Made by a program: the position numbers and the translations under genes. A stretch of DNA of 64,000 bases from Stutzerimonas stutzeri (lineage in GTDB: Bacteria > Pseudomonadota > Gammaproteobacteria > Pseudomonadales > Pseudomonadaceae): positions 53,695-117,694 of the forward strand of contig DDVX01000008.1 in the NCBI GenBank assembly GCA_002345575.1. Reading direction: 5' to 3'. Within the stretch, counting starts at the first letter, position 1, and each line of letters begins with the position of its first letter. Below are positions 1-7,450 of the stretch, piece by piece. The notes under the pieces are model-generated. The model searched no databases. It worked only from the letters and a program-made list of their open reading frames with translations, and was not told the origin of the DNA.

Positions 1-2
1 TG

Positions 3-2279
3 CCGCGTCCGGGCTACAACGTCTACGTGATGGGTGAGTCCGGCACGGGTCGTTTTTCCTTCGTGCGACGCTATCTCAGGGCTGAAGGCAAGCGTCTGAA
101 TACGCCTTCGGATTGGGTTTACATAAACAACTTCGATGAGCCGCGCGAGCCTCGGGTGCTCGAGTTGCCCCAAGGGGGAGCCTGCGCCTTCATCGCCGAT
201 ATCGCTCAGCTGATTGACAACCTTCTGGCAACCTTCCCGGCGGTGTTCGAACATCCTTCCTATCAGCAGAAGAAGAGCGCTATAGACCGCGCCTTCAACC
301 AGCGCTACGACAAGGCGCTGGATGTGATCGAGAAGCTCGCGCTGGAAAAAGAAATCGCCCTCTATCGCGACAGTGCCAACATTGCCTTCACACCCATGAA
401 GGACGGCAAGTCCATGGACGAGGCCGAGTTTGCCCAGTTGCCCGAGGCCGAGCGTGAGCGCTATCACACGGATATCTCGGCGTTGGAGGTGAGCCTCAAC
501 GAAGAGCTGGCCAGCTTGCCGCAATGGAAGCGCGAATCCAGCAATCAGCTGCGTCAGCTCAACGACGAAACCATCAGTCAGGCGCTGCAGCCGCTGCTGG
601 CGCCGCTGTCGGAAAAGTATGCCGAGAACGCTGGCATCGAAGCCTACCTGCAAGCTGCGCAAGTGAACCTGCTGAAAACTGTGGTCGAACAGCTGGTGGA
701 TGAAAACCATCCCGAAGCCCACAATCGCCAGCTGTTAGAAGAGCAGTACGGCCCGAGTCTAGTGGTTGGCCATGCGCATCACGGCGGCGCGCCGGTAGTG
801 TTCGAGCCGCATCCGACCTACGACAACCTCTTTGGCCGCATTGAGTACAACACAGACCAAGGCGCGCTCTACACCAGCTATCGCCAGCTGCGGCCCGGTG
901 CCTTGCATCGCGCCAACGGCGGTTTTCTGATGCTCGAAGCGGAAAAGCTGCTCAGCGAGCCCTTCGTCTGGGAAGCGCTCAAGCGTGCCTTGCAATCGAG
1001 CAAGCTGAAGATGGAGTCGCCACTGGCCGAGCTGGGACGGCTGGCTACCGTGACCCTGACGCCGGAAGTTATTCCGCTCAAAGTCAAGATCATCATCATC
1101 GGTTCACGCGAGCTGTATTACACCCTGCAGGACCTTGATCCGGACTTTCAGGAGTTGTTCCGCGTGCTGGTGGACTTCGACGAGGACATCCCGCTCGCAG
1201 AAGACAGCCTGGAGCAATTCGCCCAGCTGATGAAAACCCGTACCTCGGAGGAGGGCATGGCGCCGCTGACCGCGGCAGCGGTGGCGCGGCTGGCAACGCA
1301 CAGTGCACGTCTGGCTGAGCATCAGGGGCGGCTGTCTGCGCGCATCGGTGACCTGTTTCAGCTGGTCAGCGAGGCCGACTTCATCCGCCAACTGGCCAAT
1401 GACGAGGTGACCGATGTCGGCCACATCGAACGTGCCCTGAAGGCGAAGGCCACCCGTACTGGGCGTGTATCGGCGCGGATTCTCGACGACATCCTCGCTG
1501 GCGTGATCCTTATCGACAGCGAAGGCGCGGCCATCGGCAAGTGCAACGGTTTGACCGTGCTGGAGGTGGGTGACTCGGCCTTCGGCATGCCCGCGCGGAT
1601 TTCCGCTACGGTTTATCCCGGCGGCTCGGGCATCGTCGATATCGAGCGTGAGGTCAATCTGGGCCAGCCAATCCACTCCAAGGGCGTGATGATCCTCACC
1701 GGTTATCTGGGCAGCCGCTACGCCCAGGAGTTTCCACTGGAGATCTCGGCGAGCATCGCTCTGGAACAGTCCTACGGTTACGTCGATGGCGACAGTGCGT
1801 CGCTTGGCGAATGCTGCGCGTTGATCTCGGCCATTTCACGTACGCCGCTCAAACAGTGCTTCGCGATCACCGGTTCGATCAACCAGTTCGGCGAGGTGCA
1901 GGCGGTGGGCGGAGTGAATGAGAAGATCGAAGGCTTTTTCCGTCTCTGCGAAGCACGCGGTCTGACCGGCGAGCAGGGCGCAATCATTCCCTTCGCCAAC
2001 GTCACTACGCTCATGCTTGAAGAACGGGTGCTGGAAGCTGTACGTCAGGAGCGCTTCCACATCTACGCGGTGCGTCATGTCGATGAGGCGTTGTCGTTGT
2101 TGGTGGGTGAGGACGTTGGTACTGCGAATGAAAAAGGCTGCTTTCCCAAAGGCAGCGTAAATGCTCGCGTGGTCGAGCGTTTGCGCGACATTGCCGAGAT
2201 GGGGTTGGAGGAGGACGGCAGGGATGAGGCAACTCAGACTGGCGCGCTGGCAGTACCTACGCCTCCGGCCAATAACTGA
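3..2279 (+). CDS. Lon-like ATP-dependent protease (AAA_32/S16), 5' truncated by window
   Basis: The reading frame is open from the first complete codon at 3, so the N-terminus lies outside the window; the GTG at 27 is internal. The C-terminal third is a Lon S16 protease domain. Counting from the codon at 27, the catalytic Ser is S590 (in DGDSAS) and Lys is K633 (in GGVNEKIEG), a 43-residue spacing like that of LonA. The AAA part has a nucleotide loop GESGTGRF, with Arg where Lys is usual, and a Walker B-like segment GGFLMLEAEKLL lacking the DE pair. This matches the Lon-like family of PAO1 PA4576, cytosolic proteases without a LAN domain. The substrate is unknown. Confidence is high for family and low for specific role. 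Confidence 0.9.
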   Translation, partial: PRPGYNVYVMGESGTGRFSFVRRYLRAEGKRLNTPSDWVYINNFDEPREPRVLELPQGGACAFIADIAQLIDNLLATFPAVFEHPSYQQKKSAIDRAFNQRYDKALDVIEKLALEKEIALYRDSANIAFTPMKDGKSMDEAEFAQLPEAERERYHTDISALEVSLNEELASLPQWKRESSNQLRQLNDETISQALQPLLAPLSEKYAENAGIEAYLQAAQVNLLKTVVEQLVDENHPEAHNRQLLEEQYGPSLVVGHAHHGGAPVVFEPHPTYDNLFGRIEYNTDQGALYTSYRQLRPGALHRANGGFLMLEAEKLLSEPFVWEALKRALQSSKLKMESPLAELGRLATVTLTPEVIPLKVKIIIIGSRELYYTLQDLDPDFQELFRVLVDFDEDIPLAEDSLEQFAQLMKTRTSEEGMAPLTAAAVARLATHSARLAEHQGRLSARIGDLFQLVSEADFIRQLANDEVTDVGHIERALKAKATRTGRVSARILDDILAGVILIDSEGAAIGKCNGLTVLEVGDSAFGMPARISATVYPGGSGIVDIEREVNLGQPIHSKGVMILTGYLGSRYAQEFPLEISASIALEQSYGYVDGDSASLGECCALISAISRTPLKQCFAITGSINQFGEVQAVGGVNEKIEGFFRLCEARGLTGEQGAIIPFANVTTLMLEERVLEAVRQERFHIYAVRHVDEALSLLVGEDVGTANEKGCFPKGSVNARVVERLRDIAEMGLEEDGRDEATQTGALAVPTPPANN

Positions 2280-2388
2280 CCCCGATTGAAAGCTACTTTA
2301 GCGGAACGATAGCGCACACGGCGGGTCTGGACAGATAGCAGGCTGGATTCATGGTCTGCCGGAAGGTATGCACTTTCTGTCCACATGG

Positions 2389-2397
2389 TTATCCACA
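2389..2397 (+). promoter_or_regulatory. Perfect DnaA-box sequence TTATCCACA
   Basis: TTATCCACA occurs at 2389-2397 in the gap between the Lon-like protease gene and the next gene. A second exact copy in the same orientation is at 2846-2854, on the other side of that gene. A weaker TGTCCACA is at 2379-2386. Roughly half a match would be expected by chance in 64 kb, so function is not established. Confidence 0.3.
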
Positions 2398-2473
2398 GCT
2401 TCAGGGGATAAACCGGTTGGCCCGCCTGATTCCTTAACGATGACGGGGCGCAGCCGAGCGCGAGGGTACCGTC

Positions 2474-2809
2474 ATGCAGAACAACCTCTGTCTAAGCCGC
2501 CAGTGCCTAGGGCTGGTTACTCGAATAGAATGCGCCATCAGCCCTGTTGCAGGCGCTAATGGTCTATGGACTTTGCTTTGCGCCGCTGGCCTTGATGGCT
2601 CGCAACCCACTGCAATCAGGGTGCAGGGACCTTTTCGCGGGCTGAAAGCGGCCGAGTCGGTGCTTGATGCCATCAGCAGCAACCTCTTGGAACAGGGTTA
2701 CTGCGAAACGGAATCGCCAGCAATCTGGCAGCTGCATATGCGCGCCGAGCTGCGTAAGGTCAATGCCGATCAGGCACGTTTCCTGAGTGGCTGGGAAACA
2801 CGGTCCTAG
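2474..2809 (+). CDS. Conserved Pseudomonas hypothetical protein (PA4575-like position)
   Basis: This 111-residue protein has no family I recognise. The position after the Lon-like protease and before fklB is that of PAO1 PA4575, and the size agrees. The start at 2474 is supported by a GAGGG ribosome site about 7 nt upstream. The sequence has no signal peptide or membrane segment. It has a central GPFRGLKAAESVLDAI stretch that looks amphipathic and a C-terminal helix rich in Arg, Glu and Lys. Two DnaA-box sequences flank it. Codon use looks like that of its neighbours. Confidence is moderate that it is real, and no function is assigned. Confidence 0.65.
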   Translation: MQNNLCLSRQCLGLVTRIECAISPVAGANGLWTLLCAAGLDGSQPTAIRVQGPFRGLKAAESVLDAISSNLLEQGYCETESPAIWQLHMRAELRKVNADQARFLSGWETRS

Positions 2810-2967
2810 GCGGACCTGGCACTTTTCTGGCGGGCGCCCGATTTCTTATCCACAGCTGGCAGAAACCAAAAGACTCGCCCTGTTGGCGTGCATCGCAGGG
2901 TGTAACGGGCGGGTTTACGGTTCTGTTGTGCTAGGCTTTGCGGCCTTTTTTCCAGCGGAGCCCAGGC

Positions 2968-3585
2968 ATGACCGAGATTAATCTGTCCACCGACGAAACG
3001 CGCGTAAGCTACGGCATTGGCCGTCAACTGGGCGACCAGCTGCGCGACAACCCCCCACCGGGTGTAAGCCTTGATGCAGTTATCGCGGGTATTCGCGATG
3101 CCTTTAGTGGCGCGGCCAGTCAGGTCAGCCCGGACGATCTGAACGCCAGCTTCGCGGTAATCCGCGAGCGCATGCAGGCCGAAGCCCAGCAAAAAGCCGA
3201 AGCTGCTGCAGGTGAAGGCAAGGCTTTCCTCAGCGAAAACGGCATGCGTGAAGGCGTCACCACCTTGGCTTCGGGCCTGCAATATGAAGTGCTGACCGCC
3301 GGCGACGGCGCCCAGCCTAGCCTTGAAGATCAGGTTCGTACCCATTACCACGGCACCCTGATCGATGGCACCGTGTTTGACAGCTCCTACCAGCGCGGCC
3401 AGCCCGCCGAATTCCCTGTTGGCGGCGTGATCGCCGGCTGGACCGAGGCGTTGCAACTGATGAGTGTCGGTAGCAAGTGGCGCCTCTATGTGCCGAGCGA
3501 ACTGGCTTACGGTGCTCAGGGCGTCGGCAGCATTCCGCCGCACAGTGTGCTGGTATTCGATGTCGAGCTGCTCGCGGTTCTGTAA
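2968..3585 (+). CDS. fklB: FKBP-type peptidyl-prolyl cis-trans isomerase FklB (FKBP22)
   Basis: This 205-residue enzyme catalyses proline cis-trans isomerisation. Residues about 1-95 form the helical FKBP_N dimerisation region (TRVSYGIGRQLGDQL). Residues about 100-205 form the FKBP catalytic fold, with GTVFDSSYQRGQPAEFPV, VIAGWTEAL and the ending IPPHSVLVFDVELL. There is no clear signal peptide, so a cytoplasmic FklB is more likely than a periplasmic FkpA. The ATG at 2968 was chosen because the family starts at this MTEIN-like N-terminus; an upstream in-frame start at 2938 adds residues that do not look homologous. It is followed by a two-hairpin repeat. Confidence 0.93.
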   Translation: MTEINLSTDETRVSYGIGRQLGDQLRDNPPPGVSLDAVIAGIRDAFSGAASQVSPDDLNASFAVIRERMQAEAQQKAEAAAGEGKAFLSENGMREGVTTLASGLQYEVLTAGDGAQPSLEDQVRTHYHGTLIDGTVFDSSYQRGQPAEFPVGGVIAGWTEALQLMSVGSKWRLYVPSELAYGAQGVGSIPPHSVLVFDVELLAVL

Positions 3586-3599
3586 GTCTTGATGGAGTC

Positions 3600-3683
3600 G
3601 TAGGGTGGATATCGCGAAGCGCATCCACGCGTGGTGGTTCAACCTGGACGCGTGGAAGATGCTTCGCAGTCTTCCACCCTACG
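3600..3683. repeat. Two-hairpin GTAGGGTGGA repeat, copy 1
   Basis: The element begins GTAGGGTGGATATCGCG and ends CTTCCACCCTACG, so its outer ends are inverted repeats. Inside are two hairpins, one with GGAT/ATCC arms around the loop CGAAGC and one with GGAAGA/TCTTCC arms. It lies between fklB and the convergent small Fur-box gene, where it could also act as a bidirectional transcript end. Related copies are at 11320, 16315, 32750, 51951 and 61198. Confidence 0.8.
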
Positions 3684-3735
3684 CAATGCCTCGATTCCTG
3701 AAGGCATATCCAGGCCAATACGTTTTCATCCAGGC

Positions 3736-3963
3736 TCAGGGGCGCAATGCACGGGCATAAGAAAACAGGAACAGGTTCCGGACCTGCTCCTTGAGCACAC
3801 CGGGCTCGCTGGTGCCTAGCTCATGCAAGTCCAGATCGCCCTGGTCGCGAAGTTCGTCCAGGGCGTCTCCCTCCAGTGAAACGCACACCGCCCCGGTGTT
3901 GCTATCGAGTACCCGCAGATAGGGTTGTGGTCGGTCCAGCCATGCGTCGATCAGATAAGTCAT
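3736..3963 (-). CDS. Small conserved hypothetical protein (PA4570-like), putatively Fur-regulated
   Basis: This 75-residue protein begins MTYLIDAWLDRP. It is acidic, with a VSLEGDALDELRDQGDLDLHEL segment and no signal peptide or membrane helix. Its place next to ispB is that of PAO1 PA4570. The ATG at 3963 is preferred because GGAGG lies 5 nt upstream; a GTG at 3969 would overlap that ribosome site. Two Fur-box-like palindromes lie directly upstream, so iron-starvation induction is likely. I recall PA4570 appearing in iron-response gene lists, but cannot verify it here. Biochemical function is unknown. Confidence 0.75.
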   Translation of the reverse strand: MTYLIDAWLDRPQPYLRVLDSNTGAVCVSLEGDALDELRDQGDLDLHELGTSEPGVLKEQVRNLFLFSYARALRP

Positions 3964-3986
3964 GCGCACCTCCAGTAGAATTCGTT

Positions 3987-4039
3987 AATGAGAATAATTG
4001 TTATTTGCAAATATGCAAGCGCGAATAATTCTCATATTC
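3987..4039 (-). promoter_or_regulatory. Tandem Fur-box-like operator
   Basis: AATGAGAATAATTGTTATT at 3987-4005 and GAATAATTCTCATATTC at 4023-4039 each match most positions of the Fur consensus built from GATAAT hexamers. The region is strikingly AT-rich against a GC-rich background. It lies 24-76 nt upstream of the start at 3963 on the minus strand, where a promoter is expected. No other gene starts nearby, since ispB ends at 4149, so the small gene is the likely target. Confidence 0.65.
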
Positions 4040-4115
4040 CAGAAGGTGCAAGTTGCGAAGGCGAAAAGAAGAGGCTGGAGGGAAATGAAGGGTGGCGCAG
4101 GTTTGACAGGCTTCA

Positions 4116-4136
4116 CCGACCTGACAAGCAGGTCGG
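4116..4136 (-). terminator. Hairpin after ispB (no T tract)
   Basis: CCGACCTG-acaag-CAGGTCGG forms a perfect 8-bp stem 13 nt beyond the ispB stop. On the minus strand there is no run of T after it, so it may be an mRNA-stabilising 3' end or a weak terminator instead of a canonical one. Confidence 0.45.
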
Positions 4137-4148
4137 TTTCAAGCGATT

Positions 4149-5117
4149 TCAGTGCGTACGAGCGACTGCGAAGCGGCTGAGTTCTACCAGGGCGTCGCGG
4201 TAGGGGCTGGCGGGAATCAATTCGAGGCAGGCGATGGCACGATCGGCATACTCGCGAGCCAGGCGTGCGGTGTAGTCAAGTGCGCCGGAGCTCTGAACCG
4301 CGGCGCGGATGCTTTCGAGATCCTCGATGCCACCTTTCTGAATTGCCTTGCGCACCAGGGTAGCCTGTTCCGGCGTGCCTTCACGCATGGTGTAAATCAG
4401 CGGCAACGTCGGTTTACCCTCGGCAAGATCGTCACCGACGTTCTTGCCGAGGGTTTCGGCGTCGCCCTGGTAGTCGAGCAGGTCGTCAACGAGTTGGAAA
4501 GCGATGCCCAGATGATCGCCAAACTGGCGCAGCGCTTCGCACTGCTCGTCGCTGGCGCCGGCCAGGGTGGCGGCGCTATGAGTGGAGGCTTCGAAGAGCA
4601 TGGCGGTCTTGCCGCGAATGACCTCCATATAGACCTCTTCGGTGGTGCTGGCGTCGCGAACCTTTGACAGCTGCAGTACTTCACCTTCAGCGATTACGCG
4701 CGTGGCTTGGGAGATGATGCGCATGACCGGCATCGAACCCAGTGCAACCATCATTTCGAATGAGCGCGCATAAAGGAAGTCACCCACCAGTACACTGGGC
4801 GCGTTGCCCCAGAGCGCATTGGCAGTGGAGCGGCCACGGCGCATGCCGGACATGTCGACGACATCGTCGTGCAGCAGCGTAGATGTGTGCAGGAATTCGA
4901 TGATGGCAGCCAGCAGGCGTAGCTGATCGCCCTTGAGGCCAACGGCATTGCCGCTGAGCAGAACCAGCAGCGGACGCAGGCGCTTGCCGCCGGCCGAGGT
5001 GATGTAGTCCCCGATTTTTTCCACCAGCGGTACGCGAGATGTCAGCTGGTTGCGAATAATGCCGTCGACTGCGGCAAAATCATCAGCCACGACTTGGTAA
5101 AAGGACTGGGGTTGCAT
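4149..5117 (-). CDS. ispB: Octaprenyl/polyprenyl diphosphate synthase
   Basis: IspB elongates farnesyl diphosphate with isopentenyl diphosphate to make the long isoprenoid side chain of ubiquinone. The protein has 322 residues, against 323 in E. coli. The first Asp-rich motif is LLHDDVVD (D84, D85, D88) and the second is QLVDDLLDYQG near residue 215. GGKRLRPLL near residue 44 is the IPP-binding Arg/Lys region. The ATG at 5117 gives the usual MQPQ start; an in-frame ATG at 5168 would add an unrelated 17-residue extension. The gene is divergent from rplU, as in other gammaproteobacteria. Confidence is very high. Confidence 0.96.
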   Translation of the reverse strand: MQPQSFYQVVADDFAAVDGIIRNQLTSRVPLVEKIGDYITSAGGKRLRPLLVLLSGNAVGLKGDQLRLLAAIIEFLHTSTLLHDDVVDMSGMRRGRSTANALWGNAPSVLVGDFLYARSFEMMVALGSMPVMRIISQATRVIAEGEVLQLSKVRDASTTEEVYMEVIRGKTAMLFEASTHSAATLAGASDEQCEALRQFGDHLGIAFQLVDDLLDYQGDAETLGKNVGDDLAEGKPTLPLIYTMREGTPEQATLVRKAIQKGGIEDLESIRAAVQSSGALDYTARLAREYADRAIACLELIPASPYRDALVELSRFAVARTH

Positions 5118-5196
5118 CGGAAACCGGTACTCCTCGGAGGATGCGCGGCATGCTATGGGGCGGGTCATGGGCTGTCAAGGCAAGTGCCTGCGGCTA

Positions 5197-5225
5197 TTGC
5201 ACAGGCGCAGGTGCATGCGTACAAT
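5197..5225 (+). promoter_or_regulatory. Sigma-70 promoter for rplU-rpmA
   Basis: TTGCAC (5197-5202), a 17-nt spacer, and TACAAT (5220-5225) form a strong sigma-70 promoter pointing at rplU. Transcription would start near 5232 and leave a leader of about 130 nt before the ribosomal protein genes. Confidence 0.75.
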
Positions 5226-5364
5226 CGCGGACCCTGAACTTCCCCCTGGGCATTTCCCTGCCTTACGCAATTGCACGGGCGTCACTTCCGGCCCCATGCA
5301 GCCATGCCAGCCACCAACTATTATTTCAAAGCGCTGGGTGAGCAGGATCAACGGAGATATATAG

Positions 5365-5676
5365 ATGTACGCAGTTATCGTAACCGGCGGCAAGCAGTAC
5401 AAGGTTGCCGAAGGCGAATACCTCAAGATTGAAAAACTCGAAGTTGCTACTGGCGAGGCAGTCACTTTTGACCGCGTTCTGCTGGTTGGCAATGGCGATG
5501 ATGTAAAGATCGGCGCTCCGGTGGTTGATGGTGCCAAGGTTACCGCTGAAGTGATTGCCCAGGGCCGTCACGACAAGGTCACCATCATCAAATTCCGCCG
5601 TCGTAAGCACCACATGAAGCGTCAGGGCCACCGTCAGTGGTTCACTGAGGTCAAAATCACCGGTATTCAGGGCTAA
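5365..5676 (+). CDS. rplU: 50S ribosomal protein L21
   Basis: L21 binds 23S rRNA in the large subunit together with L20. The 103-residue length is the family norm. It begins MYAVIVTGGKQYKV and contains the conserved KVTIIKFRRRKHHMKRQGHRQ RNA-binding stretch near the C-terminus. It is followed 35 nt later by rpmA, with a good GGAGT-type ribosome site between, forming the usual rplU-rpmA-obg order. The promoter at 5197-5225 drives it. Confidence 0.98.
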   Translation: MYAVIVTGGKQYKVAEGEYLKIEKLEVATGEAVTFDRVLLVGNGDDVKIGAPVVDGAKVTAEVIAQGRHDKVTIIKFRRRKHHMKRQGHRQWFTEVKITGIQG

Positions 5677-5711
5677 TTGGGCCTGAATCCCCTTATAGGA
5701 GTATTGAACTC

Positions 5712-5969
5712 ATGGCACACAAAAAAGCTGGCGGTTCTACCCGCAACGGTCGCGACTCAGAAGCCAAACGCCTTGGCGTGAAGATGTATGGCGGCCAGAA
5801 AATCGTTCCTGGCAACATCATCGTGCGTCAGCGCGGTACCCAGTTCCACGCCGGTTACGGCGTTGGCATGGGTAAAGATCACACCCTGTTCGCGAAAGTG
5901 GAAGGCGTGATCAAATTCGAAGTGAAGGGCGCTCTTGGTCGTCGCTACGTGAGCGTCGTCGCGGCCTAA
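5712..5969 (+). CDS. rpmA: 50S ribosomal protein L27
   Basis: L27 reaches into the peptidyl transferase centre and helps place the tRNA ends. The 85-residue protein begins MAHKKAGGSTRNGRDS, with the mature short N-terminus typical of proteobacteria and no Firmicutes-type cleavable leader. KRLGVKMYGGQ and GNIIVRQRGTQFH are family signatures. It is co-transcribed with rplU, and a terminator follows 15 nt after the stop. Confidence 0.98.
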   Translation: MAHKKAGGSTRNGRDSEAKRLGVKMYGGQKIVPGNIIVRQRGTQFHAGYGVGMGKDHTLFAKVEGVIKFEVKGALGRRYVSVVAA

Positions 5970-5984
5970 TCGCGGCGTTGCTGG

Positions 5985-6014
5985 AAAAGCCCTGTCATGC
6001 GACGGGGCTTTTTT
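5985..6014 (+). terminator. Rho-independent terminator after rpmA
   Basis: AAAAGCCCTGTC-ATGC-GACGGGGCTTTT forms a 12-bp stem with one G-T pair, followed by a T tract. It separates rplU-rpmA from obg, so obg probably has its own promoter or depends on read-through. Confidence 0.9.
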
Positions 6015-6136
6015 GTTTCTGTATCCTCTGAGGCTCTTGCAAAGAAACTGCTCGGTGCTCATTCAGTTTTCGCTGGGTTTTTTGCAAGACCCTTATTTCT
6101 GTTTTTTGGCCCGTCCGTGCGGCGGGAGGCGTTCCC

Positions 6137-7354
6137 ATGAAATTTGTCGATGAAGTATCGATCTCTGTAAAGGCCGGCGACGGCGGTAACGGCATGATGA
6201 GTTTTCGTCGCGAAAAATTCATCGAGAAAGGCGGCCCCAACGGCGGCGATGGCGGTGATGGCGGCTCCATTTATCTGATGGCCGACGAGAACCTCAACAC
6301 GCTGGTTGATTATCGCTACACCCGTCGCTTCAATGCGCCTAATGGCGAGAAGGGCGGCAGTGCCGAATGTACCGGTGCCAAGGGCGAGGATCTGATCCTG
6401 CCGGTGCCAGTGGGCACCACGGTGATCGACTCTGCTACTCAGGATGTGATTGGTGATCTGACCAAGGCGGGCCAGCGTCTGCTGGTCGCCCAGGGTGGCT
6501 GGCACGGGTTGGGCAATACGCGCTTCAAGTCCAGTACCAACCGTGCGCCTCGGCAGACCACGCCGGGCAAGCCAGGCGATGCGCGCGATCTGAAGCTGGA
6601 GCTGAAGGTGCTGGCTGACGTCGGTCTGCTGGGCCTGCCGAATGCGGGCAAGAGTACTTTTATCCGCTCGGTGTCGGCAGCCAAGCCTAAGGTGGCTGAT
6701 TATCCCTTTACGACCCTGATCCCGAACCTCGGCGTCGTCAGTGTCGGGCGCTACAAAAGCTTTGTAGTGGCTGATATTCCTGGCTTGATCGAGGGCGCTT
6801 CGGAGGGGGCTGGCTTGGGGATTCGCTTCCTCAAACACCTGGCGCGTACGCGGCTGCTGCTGCATCTGGTGGACATGGCACCGCTGGACGAGAGCGATCC
6901 GGCCGATGCGGCGGAAGTCATTCTTAATGAGCTGGAAAAATTCAGCCCGGCACTGATGCAGCGCGACCGTTGGTTGGTGCTCAACAAGGCCGATCAGCTG
7001 CTTGATGATGAGCGCGAATCGCGGTTGCGCCAGGTCGTCGAGCGCCTCGAGTGGACTGGTCCGGTCTTCGTCATCTCTGCGCTGGAGCGAGAGGGTACCG
7101 AGGCCTTGAGTCAGGCGATCATGCGCTATCTCGATGAGCGGACGCTGCGTATCGCCGAAGATCCTGCCTATGCCGAGGCGTTGGCTGAGCTCGATCAGCA
7201 GATCGAGGATGAGGCGCGTGCCCGTCTGCAGGAGCTTGATGATCAGCGTGCCTTGCGTCGTGCGGGAGTCAAGGCGGCAGACGATGTCGAGGACGACGAC
7301 TTCGAGGATGACGATGATGATGAGGGCGGCGCGGAGATCTTCTACGTGCGCTGA
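6137..7354 (+). CDS. obg: GTPase Obg/CgtA
   Basis: Obg is an essential GTPase that assists 50S subunit assembly and links growth to ppGpp. Residues 1-159 form the glycine-rich Obg fold (KAGDGGNGMMSFRREKF). The G1 loop GLPNAGKST is at 166-174, DIPGLIEGA is G3, and NKAD is G4. The 405-residue protein ends in an acidic tail of Asp and Glu before IFYVR, as in Pseudomonas Obg. GGGAGG lies upstream of the ATG at 6137. It sits between rpmA and proB in conserved order. Confidence 0.97.
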   Translation: MKFVDEVSISVKAGDGGNGMMSFRREKFIEKGGPNGGDGGDGGSIYLMADENLNTLVDYRYTRRFNAPNGEKGGSAECTGAKGEDLILPVPVGTTVIDSATQDVIGDLTKAGQRLLVAQGGWHGLGNTRFKSSTNRAPRQTTPGKPGDARDLKLELKVLADVGLLGLPNAGKSTFIRSVSAAKPKVADYPFTTLIPNLGVVSVGRYKSFVVADIPGLIEGASEGAGLGIRFLKHLARTRLLLHLVDMAPLDESDPADAAEVILNELEKFSPALMQRDRWLVLNKADQLLDDERESRLRQVVERLEWTGPVFVISALEREGTEALSQAIMRYLDERTLRIAEDPAYAEALAELDQQIEDEARARLQELDDQRALRRAGVKAADDVEDDDFEDDDDDEGGAEIFYVR

Positions 7355-7450
7355 GTGCATGGGTCTCGCGCTGCTGCGGGGCTTCGGAAGGTGAGCGGGC
7401 GGTCCGGCTCACTGCAATGAATTGACTGGTTAGTGGAATAGGCGGGATCG

